A program made the translations under genes and the position numbers. The notes below the pieces were generated by a model that worked only from the letters and a program-made list of their open reading frames with translations, was not told the DNA's origin and ran no database searches. Shown here piece by piece: positions 7,845 through 11,704 of a stretch of 11,704 bases of DNA (position 1 is its first letter; every line of letters begins with the position of its first letter). Origin of the DNA: an uncultured Atopobiaceae bacterium (lineage in GTDB: Bacteria > Actinomycetota > Coriobacteriia > Coriobacteriales > Atopobiaceae); assembly GCA_947581665.1 (NCBI GenBank), contig CANPVI010000030.1, positions 1 through 11,704 on the forward strand, given 5' to 3'.

Positions 7845-8411
7845 ATGGCTGAATCGCACGTCGACGTCTTCAACTCGCCCCAGTACTTCTTCGGGCTCAT
7901 GGGTCACAGCGGCATCGTCGTGGAGGACGAGGCCGGACACTGCCATCTCTATAGCTACCACCCGGTGGACAACCTCGGCGAGTGGTTCGCGCGCGGCTCG
8001 ATCGCGCAGCTCGCGAACCCCGAGGACGGAGTCTCGTTCGACGTGTTCCGGCGCGCCTGCATGACCTACCACGCCGAGAGCTTCCACAAGGACAAGCGCT
8101 CCGTGCGCCTCTTCAACGGCTACAAGTTCTGGTACGAACCCATCCGCCGCGTGCTGCGCATGGGCGTGTCGGCGGAGAAGGCCGAGGCGGTGCGCATCTT
8201 CTGCGAGCGCTGGGCGAAGGTGCCGCCGTACTTCAACGTGGTGACGAACAACTGCGAGGACTTCGTCGATCGCGCGCTCGCCGCGGGCGGGATCGTGCTC
8301 AGGGGCAAGAACCACAGCCTCGACCACATGCCCATCCCCGACATCGCGTTCGATCGCACGACGATGGCCACCTCGGGCATCACCTCCCTCGCCAGGATCG
8401 ACTTCGAGTAA
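7845..8411 (+). CDS. Small protein with NNC/His motifs, possible permuted papain-fold (LRAT/PPPDE-like) enzyme
   Basis: This 188-residue protein begins 18 bases after the pknB stop, so it is probably cotranscribed with it. I do not recognise the exact family. Two motifs stand out: LMGHSGIVVED near the N-terminus (His21) and VVTNNCEDFVDRALAAGG near the C-terminus (Cys137). A His followed by a hydrophobic strand, with a distal Asn-Cys at the head of a helix, is the layout of circularly permuted papain-fold proteins such as LRAT/NC-domain and PPPDE families, which act as thiol peptidases or acyltransferases. His21 and Cys137 would be the catalytic pair. There is no signal peptide or transmembrane helix, so it is probably cytoplasmic. 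The ribosome site is weak (AAGG at 7830 or GGGGA at 7836). The gene is certain; the enzyme class is inferred from motifs. Confidence 0.8.
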   Translation: MAESHVDVFNSPQYFFGLMGHSGIVVEDEAGHCHLYSYHPVDNLGEWFARGSIAQLANPEDGVSFDVFRRACMTYHAESFHKDKRSVRLFNGYKFWYEPIRRVLRMGVSAEKAEAVRIFCERWAKVPPYFNVVTNNCEDFVDRALAAGGIVLRGKNHSLDHMPIPDIAFDRTTMATSGITSLARIDFE

Positions 8412-8430
8412 CTCGGCCCGGTTTCCGTTC

Positions 8431-8557
8431 CGCCACGCACCCAGTGCCAAGCCCTTTGCGCCACGCACCCAGTGCCAAGCCCTTTGCGCCGCGCACCCAG
8501 TGCCAAGCCCTTTGCGCCGCGCACCCAGTGCCAAGCCCTTTGCGCCGCGCACCCAGT
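8431..8557 (+). repeat. Tandem array of four 28-bp units plus a 15-bp partial unit
   Basis: Full units lie at 8431-8458, 8459-8486, 8487-8514 and 8515-8542. Each starts CGCC(A/G)CGCACCCAGT and ends GCCAAGCCCTTTG. The only difference I see is A or G at position 5: A in the first two units, G in the last two. A fifth, partial unit (8543-8557) matches the first 15 bases and becomes the outer left arm of the adjacent palindrome. There are no unique spacers, so this is a simple tandem array, and the near-identity of units points to recent expansion. Confidence 0.95.
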
Positions 8558-8600
8558 TTTTCGGTGCAGGTACCTGCACCGAAAAACTGGGTGCGCGGCG
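8543..8600. repeat. Perfect 58-bp palindrome (hairpin E1)
   Basis: The left arm 8543-8571 and right arm 8572-8600 are exact reverse complements over 29 bases, with no spacer and GGTACC at the centre. Reading inward, each arm has a GC-rich outer part (CGCCGCGCACCCAG), a run of five T and then CGGTGCAGGT. The T run lies on the left arm and the A run on the right, the opposite of a classical intrinsic terminator, and no T run follows. It could still fold as an RNA hairpin that stops transcription or protects the 3' end of the pknB operon mRNA, form a cruciform, or bind a dimeric protein. Confidence 0.97.
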
Positions 8601-8620
8601 TAAGCAACGAAACACCAGCT

Positions 8621-8692
8621 TTTCTTTCTAGTGTGTAATAATTGTGGTGAGTGATGGCCGTGCGTTTATTTTCTAGTGTTAAAGGTTAAAGT
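8621..8692 (+). promoter_or_regulatory. AT-rich probable promoter/operator region of the MarR-type gene
   Basis: This is the most AT-rich stretch around and ends about 50 bases before the marR-type ATG. It holds a 10-base direct repeat TTTCTAGTGT at 8625-8634 and 8670-8679 (45-base period) and a 7-base tandem repeat GTTAAAG at 8678-8691. Weak promoter-like hexamers exist (TTGTGG 8642-8647, then TTTATT 8665-8670 at 17-base spacing; also TAATAA near 8636). None is close to consensus, so the exact promoter is uncertain. The repeats could be operator sites for the regulator itself. Confidence 0.35.
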
Positions 8693-8742
8693 AGCTGCAG
8701 CGTTATCGCAAGCACCCGCCGTCGCACTGGAGAGGAGACGCC

Positions 8743-9585
8743 ATGACCGAGTATTTCGACACCGAGCTCGCGCCCGAGGGCGCGCCGCGCCCGCACGATG
8801 TTGCCGAGCCGAGCATCGCGCCCGTGGAGGACATCCCCGAGGTCTACTACGAGCTCGCCGATGAGTTGGCGAAGGTCCAGGGGGAGCTGCGCCGCGCGAG
8901 CGGCCCGCGTCCGCATCATCACCCGCACCACCATCCGCATGGCCCGCATGGCCCGCATGGCCCTCGTGATCCGCTTTGCGCGCCCGGCGCGCACGAGCCT
9001 TATCCCGCACCGCAGTTCGCGCATGGTCCGGCTGTGCCGCCCGTGCCGCCGCATCTCGCAGGCGGTCCCGCGGTGCCCCCTCCCCCGCCAGGCGAGCCGC
9101 CCGTGCCGCCGCATCCGGGCGAGGAGCCGCCGCATCCCGATCCCTTCGGCCCGCGTGAGCCCCACGCGCCGCACCCGATGGATCGCGTCGGCCGCGGCAC
9201 GAACGCCGTGCTGCACTACCTTTCCGACCACGACGGGCACGCGTCGCCCGGCGCCATGGCCTCCGACCTGCGGCTTTCCAACGCGCGCATCTCGAACATC
9301 CTCGCGGCGCTGGAGAAGCGGGAGCTCGTCACGCGCGAGCACAACGCCGAGGATGGCCGCAGGATCATCGTGAAGCTCACCGAGAGCGGCGCCTCGCACG
9401 CGGCGCGCATAGCGCACGGCGTGCGCGGCGAGCTCGCGTCCTTCCTGCGCGATCTCGGCGAGGACGATGCCCGCGAGCTCATCGCGATCCTCAAGCGCGT
9501 GATGGTCGTCGTGCAGGAGCGCCGCGACCGCGCAATCGACGCCGAGGTCCAGGACCTCGTCGACGAGGTCACCCCCGAGCCATAA
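8743..9585 (+). CDS. MarR-family transcriptional regulator with a His/Pro/Gly-rich insert
   Basis: This 280-residue protein starts at ATG 8743 behind AGGAG (8733-8737). The C-terminal part (about 150-225) is a winged helix of MarR type: NAVLHYL, then the helix-turn-helix around MASDLRLSNARISNILAALE, a wing with DGRRIIVKLTESG, and two long helices to about 265. A likely first dimerisation helix (VYYELADELAKVQGELRR) lies at about 34-52. Between them is an insert of about 95 residues rich in His, Pro and Gly, beginning HHHPHHHPHGPHGPHG at 58 and containing about 16 His. MarR proteins are usually near 150 residues, so the insert explains the size. The His clusters suggest binding of a transition metal, which could make this a metal-responsive regulator; that is inference. 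Its targets may be its own promoter or the downstream secreted-protein gene. Confidence 0.85.
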   Translation: MTEYFDTELAPEGAPRPHDVAEPSIAPVEDIPEVYYELADELAKVQGELRRASGPRPHHHPHHHPHGPHGPHGPRDPLCAPGAHEPYPAPQFAHGPAVPPVPPHLAGGPAVPPPPPGEPPVPPHPGEEPPHPDPFGPREPHAPHPMDRVGRGTNAVLHYLSDHDGHASPGAMASDLRLSNARISNILAALEKRELVTREHNAEDGRRIIVKLTESGASHAARIAHGVRGELASFLRDLGEDDARELIAILKRVMVVVQERRDRAIDAEVQDLVDEVTPEP

Positions 9586-9618
9586 CCGAGCGCTTCTCAT
9601 CGCACTCAATCATTTCCA

Positions 9619-9710
9619 CCGATGACCTGCGTTTTCGGTGCATCCAGCCTCTTTCATCCGTGGAACCACGTTTCCGGTGCATTTGATGCGCCGGAAACGT
9701 GGGTCCACGG
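9619..9710. repeat. Hairpin E2 with an adjacent half copy
   Basis: Left arm 9658-9682 and right arm 9686-9710 are reverse complements at 23 of 25 positions around a TTG loop; one of the two mismatches would be a G-U pair in RNA. The arm reads GC-rich outer part, then GTTTCCGGTGCA, matching the plan of palindrome E1 (GTTTTTCGGTGCA). A second left-arm-like copy lies 39 bases upstream (9619-9643, GTTTTCGGTGCA at 9631-9642) without a matching right arm. The right flank CGGCGTAGGC parallels CGGCGTAAGC beside E1. Confidence 0.85.
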
Positions 9711-9751
9711 CGTAGGCACTTTGGCTATGCGGACTTTTTGCGTAGACCGAA

Positions 9752-9784
9752 TTGAGGATACGAGTGACCCCCCCCCCCCATAAA
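9752..9784 (+). promoter_or_regulatory. Poly-C tract between possible -35 and -10 elements
   Basis: Twelve consecutive C occupy 9768-9779. TTGAGG (9752-9757) and CATAAA (9779-9784) flank the tract as weak -35-like and -10-like hexamers, separated by 21 bases. That is longer than the optimal 17, so loss of a few C would improve spacing. Homopolymer runs of this length mutate easily by slippage, and a C run in this position is a known phase-variation device in other bacteria, for example Neisseria surface-protein promoters. The promoter reading is speculative; the tract itself is certain unless it is a sequencing artefact. Confidence 0.35.
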
Positions 9785-9789
9785 CTCGA

Positions 9790-9831
9790 CGCTGCTTCGC
9801 GGCGGTTTTGTGTCCCGATGTCCCACGGGAC
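9790..9831 (+). promoter_or_regulatory. Two small inverted repeats in the possible leader of the secreted-protein gene
   Basis: CGCTGC-TTC-GCGGCG (9790-9804) can form a 6-pair stem with one G-U pair and is followed by GTTTT, which resembles a weak intrinsic terminator. GTCCCG (9812-9817) pairs with CGGGAC (9826-9831) immediately after. If transcription starts near the poly-C tract, both would lie in a leader of about 160 bases. Short stems are frequent by chance at this GC content. Confidence 0.25.
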
Positions 9832-9945
9832 TTCGCAAGCACATGACTGCGCCATTGCGGAGCAGCCCATGCGCATCACTTCGCAGTGCGAGAGCCCATT
9901 GGCACGGCAAGGTGACGCGTCCCCAACTATCGGCACCAGGTACTG

Positions 9946-9951
9946 AAGGAG
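9946..9951 (+). promoter_or_regulatory. Ribosome binding site fixing the secreted-protein start
   Basis: AAGGAG sits five bases before ATG 9957, the best Shine-Dalgarno site in this part of the window. It selects ATG 9957 over the in-frame GTG 9810 upstream, which has no such site and would place about 50 non-hydrophobic residues before the signal peptide. An in-frame ATG at 9984 is a poorer alternative. Confidence 0.8.
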
Positions 9952-9956
9952 AACCA

Positions 9957-11480
9957 ATGGCACCTGCCAGCCACGGCTCATGCATGATTCGACCAAAGAA
10001 GCTCGGCCTATTCCTTGGCGCGTTCCTGCTCGTCGCGGGCCTGATCGTCGCCGCCGCGCACCCCGCGCTCGCCGACGATGCAACCGATCTTCAAACCAAG
10101 GCCATCCAGGCCGAGGAAGCGCAGAAGGTAGTGCCCGAAGGCGGGCAGCTCATCGACGATCCCCAAGAGCTTTCCAACGCCAGCGACCTCAACGCGCTTT
10201 GGGATAGCGCAAAAGGCGAGATCGAAGAGCTTACCGATCACAAAGGCGATACCGCGACGACGAATAACATCGTCATGGGCACCCTCAAACGCGGAGTAAC
10301 CGGCGTCGCGAATTTGGATAGAAGCACCTCGTCTTCCCCCAGCGGGGCTTCCGTCAAGTTCAATGTCCCGACGGCGCAGGTCGTCATGCTCAAGGTCTCC
10401 GCATCGGGATACACCACTGATTCGGACGGCATAATCGGAGCTTTCGAGGTGAGCTCATCCAATGGGGCCCAACAGGACCTCATCACGATGTACGAGTACC
10501 GGGATCAGATCTGCAATTGGGTGCTTCCCGCAGGTACGTACACCATCACCTATGTCAATTTGGCGAGTGGCTCAAGCAGGGTGCAGTTCCATTACGACTA
10601 CACGGATATCGATAGCTCGGGCTATCAGGTCTTCCTCCCGGGTCTCAGGGGACTCGATCAGGCCCCACAGGTCCAATTGAACAAGGACATTTGGGGCATG
10701 TTCTATTGGGGCTACAGCCAGACGAGCGCCGAGGTGGATTCGGGCCATCGCACGACTGACGGCCACGACTATCGCTTCAGGCTCACGGAGCGCTCGCTCG
10801 TCACCCTGCGTCTCAACACGTGGGGCACCGCCGCCATCGGCCTCTACGACAGCAGCGGTCACCTCATGTCGGGAAAGTCCGCGATGACCACTCCCGTCTC
10901 AGGCAGCACCACCGGCATGTACAGCGCATCGGTGAACTGCGGAAGCTTGGATCCCGGCACGTACTACGTAACGGTGGCCACGGGCACCCAGCCCGCCTTC
11001 AACGAAATGTTCTTCGTCAACATTCACACCTCGCTGGATCCTTCCGTGCCCATTCCCCAGCCGGACAACGGCTACAACGTCTATCGCCTCTACAACCAGT
11101 GGTCGGGTGAGCACCTCTACACCATGAAGGAGGAAGAGCGCCGCGGCCTCATGCAGCAGGGATGGGACTACGAGGGCGTCGCGTGGGTCGCGCCGAAGAG
11201 CGGCAGCACGGAGGTCTACCGCCTTTACAACAGGTGGTCCAAGGAGCACCTCTACACCGCAGACCCGAACGAGAGGAACACGCGCGTACGCGAGGGCTGG
11301 AACGACGAGGGTACCGCCTGGTTCTCCGATGACGCGAAGACCACGCCGGTCTACCGCCTCTACAACAGGTGGAACCCGGAGATCTCCTCTCACCTCTACA
11401 CGAAGGACGTGAACGAGTACAACCAGCAAGCCAGCAGGGGCTGGACCAAGGAAGGCGAAGTCTTCTACGGCGTAGGCTAG
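9957..11480 (+). CDS. Secreted protein with beta-sandwich-like regions and three DUF5648-type repeats
   Basis: This protein of 507 residues begins with a signal peptide: MIRPKK at 10-15, a hydrophobic core at 16-34, and a likely cut after AHPALA at 39. Residues 40-120 look helical and charged. Two beta-rich segments follow, about 120-220 and 250-365. The second (DYRFRLTERSLVTLRLNTWG... to ...LDPGTYYVTVATG) resembles pre-peptidase C-terminal-type beta-sandwiches. Three repeats begin with VYRLYN at 375, 420 and 465, exactly 45 residues apart, each with HLYT and GW motifs, as in DUF5648 (common in exported proteins of Gram-positive bacteria). I see no LPXTG, lipobox or transmembrane anchor, so it is probably released or held non-covalently by the wall. 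No catalytic site is evident. Codon third positions look less GC-biased than in the wall cluster, which may hint at a different history. Confidence 0.85.
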   Translation: MAPASHGSCMIRPKKLGLFLGAFLLVAGLIVAAAHPALADDATDLQTKAIQAEEAQKVVPEGGQLIDDPQELSNASDLNALWDSAKGEIEELTDHKGDTATTNNIVMGTLKRGVTGVANLDRSTSSSPSGASVKFNVPTAQVVMLKVSASGYTTDSDGIIGAFEVSSSNGAQQDLITMYEYRDQICNWVLPAGTYTITYVNLASGSSRVQFHYDYTDIDSSGYQVFLPGLRGLDQAPQVQLNKDIWGMFYWGYSQTSAEVDSGHRTTDGHDYRFRLTERSLVTLRLNTWGTAAIGLYDSSGHLMSGKSAMTTPVSGSTTGMYSASVNCGSLDPGTYYVTVATGTQPAFNEMFFVNIHTSLDPSVPIPQPDNGYNVYRLYNQWSGEHLYTMKEEERRGLMQQGWDYEGVAWVAPKSGSTEVYRLYNRWSKEHLYTADPNERNTRVREGWNDEGTAWFSDDAKTTPVYRLYNRWNPEISSHLYTKDVNEYNQQASRGWTKEGEVFYGVG

Positions 11481-11512
11481 GAGCCCCGCGATTGACTTCC
11501 GATGCAAATCTC

Positions 11513-11553
11513 CACTTGGCCCCCTTTCCGCACCGCGAAAAGGGGGCCAAGTG
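11513..11553. repeat. Hairpin E3, possible transcription end after the secreted-protein gene
   Basis: Left arm CACTTGGCCCCCTTT (11513-11527) and right arm 11539-11553 are perfect 15-base reverse complements, with three further inner pairs after one mismatch and a loop ACC. Like E1 and E2, T residues are on the left arm and A residues on the right, with GCACCG near the centre. The right flank reads GCGCCGCAAGC...CAAACATC, aligning with GCGGCGTAAGC...GAAACACC beside E1. It begins 33 bases after the gene's stop. No T run follows on the + strand, so a classical terminator is not shown, although the stable stem could still end or protect the transcript. Confidence 0.8.
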
Positions 11554-11610
11554 CGTGTGTGCGCCGCAAGCGATCAAACATCGCGGAGAGACCAGATGAC
11601 GCTTCGCCCC

Positions 11611-11616
11611 TATACT
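11611..11616 (+). promoter_or_regulatory. Probable -10 element of the tRNA-Arg gene
   Basis: TATACT matches the -10 consensus at five of six positions and lies 13 bases before the tRNA 5' end, a suitable distance for a short-leader tRNA transcript. No good -35 hexamer is visible at 16-18 bases upstream (GAGACC at 11588-11593). Confidence 0.45.
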
Positions 11617-11629
11617 TGGGAGCACCAGC

Positions 11630-11704
11630 GCCCTCGTAGCTCAGGGGATAGAGCACCGCTCTCCTAAAGCGGGTGTCGGCCGTTCGAATCGGCCCGGGGG
11701 CACC
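11630..11704 (+). tRNA. tRNA-Arg, anticodon CCT (last base outside the window)
   Basis: A complete cloverleaf is visible. The acceptor stem GCCCTCG (11630-11636) pairs with CGGGGGC (11695-11701) including one G-U pair. The D stem is GCTC/GAGC, and the anticodon stem CCGCT/AGCGG encloses loop CTCCTAA with anticodon CCT at 11663-11665. The variable loop is GTGTC, and the T stem GGCCG/CGGCC encloses TTCGAAT. It reads the arginine codon AGG, rare in this GC-rich window. The 3' end shows ACC, that is discriminator A plus CC, consistent with a genome-encoded CCA whose last A is cut off. Confidence 0.96.

Larger units (their letters stand above)
8412..8742. other. Intergenic region holding tandem repeats, a palindrome and a probable promoter
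   Basis: This 331-base gap has no convincing gene. From left to right it holds a 20-base spacer, four tandem 28-bp repeats (8431-8542), a perfect 58-bp palindrome (8543-8600), an AT-rich stretch (about 8610-8692) with short direct repeats, and the GGAGAGGAG ribosome site of the next gene. Base composition falls sharply after the palindrome, as expected for a promoter region. Confidence 0.85.
9586..9956. other. Intergenic region with hairpin E2, poly-C tract and possible leader
   Basis: This 371-base gap has no convincing gene. It contains a half copy of the hairpin repeat (9619-9643), the full hairpin E2 (9658-9710), a run of 12 C (9768-9779), two short inverted repeats (9790-9804 and 9812-9831) and the strong ribosome site of the next gene (9946-9951). 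Short frames crossing it lack ribosome sites and recognisable protein features. Confidence 0.8.

Noticed and set aside
8431..8557. CRISPR array
   Set aside because: The 28-bp units follow each other directly with no unique spacers, and there are no cas genes.
8543..8600. Classical intrinsic terminator
   Set aside because: The stem is very strong, but its T run is on the left arm and its A run on the right, and no T run follows on the + strand. It was kept as a palindromic repeat with a possible, unproven role in termination.
7338..8615. Open frame of 425 codons on the - strand
   Set aside because: It is antisense to the end of pknB and the next gene, its N-terminal part is translated repeat array, and it shows no domain or ribosome site.
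9810..9956. Upstream GTG start for the secreted protein
   Set aside because: It has no ribosome site and would put about 50 residues before the signal peptide. ATG 9957 has AAGGAG at ideal spacing.
9781..9956. Riboswitch in the leader of the secreted-protein gene
   Set aside because: I looked for a c-di-GMP (GEMM)-like or other known aptamer core and found only short stems.

Overview
The window is very GC-rich and almost entirely coding on the + strand. Its first two thirds match the actinobacterial cell-wall and Ser/Thr-phosphosignalling cluster in the order fhaA - fhaB - pstP - rodA - pbpA - pknB. The single fused SEDS-PBP gene, the absence of pknA and the secreted protein with DUF5648-type repeats together suggest a host-associated actinobacterium, most likely of class Coriobacteriia. 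That placement is inferred from gene order and family resemblance only.

Layout. (1) 1-7826 is a tight operon. It holds the 3' end of fhaA (DUF3662-like region, Pro-rich linker, FHA), fhaB (membrane-anchored FHA), pstP (PP2C phosphatase with a transmembrane helix and a Thr/Ser/Pro-rich outer tail), one 958-residue polypeptide joining a complete RodA/FtsW-type glycan polymerase to a complete class B penicillin-binding protein, a possible 32-residue bridging small ORF, and pknB (kinase, transmembrane helix, four PASTA repeats). (2) 7845-8411, 18 bases downstream, encodes a small protein with His and Asn-Asn-Cys motifs resembling permuted papain-fold (LRAT/PPPDE-like) enzymes. (3) 8412-8742 is non-coding: four copies of a 28-bp tandem repeat running into a perfect 58-bp palindrome, then an AT-rich probable promoter region. 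(4) 8743-9585 is a MarR-type regulator whose first helix is separated from its winged helix by a roughly 95-residue His/Pro/Gly-rich insert. (5) 9586-9956 is non-coding, with a second hairpin of the same family, a run of 12 C and a possible leader. (6) 9957-11480 is a secreted protein with beta-rich domains and three 45-residue DUF5648-type repeats. (7) 11513-11553 is a third hairpin, followed by tRNA-Arg(CCT), which runs off the window end.

How the parts fit. PknB senses the wall through its PASTA repeats and phosphorylates substrates. PstP reverses this, the FHA proteins bind the phosphothreonine products, and the SEDS-PBP fusion polymerises and crosslinks peptidoglycan. Translational coupling (the ATGA overlap between fhaB and pstP, one base between pstP and the fusion, the bridging ORF before pknB) suggests the products are made in fixed proportion.

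The most unusual items are the SEDS-PBP fusion, the three related intergenic hairpins with T-rich left arms and A-rich right arms, the perfect palindrome with its tandem array, the His-rich MarR insert, and the poly-C tract between possible -35 and -10 elements of the secreted-protein gene.
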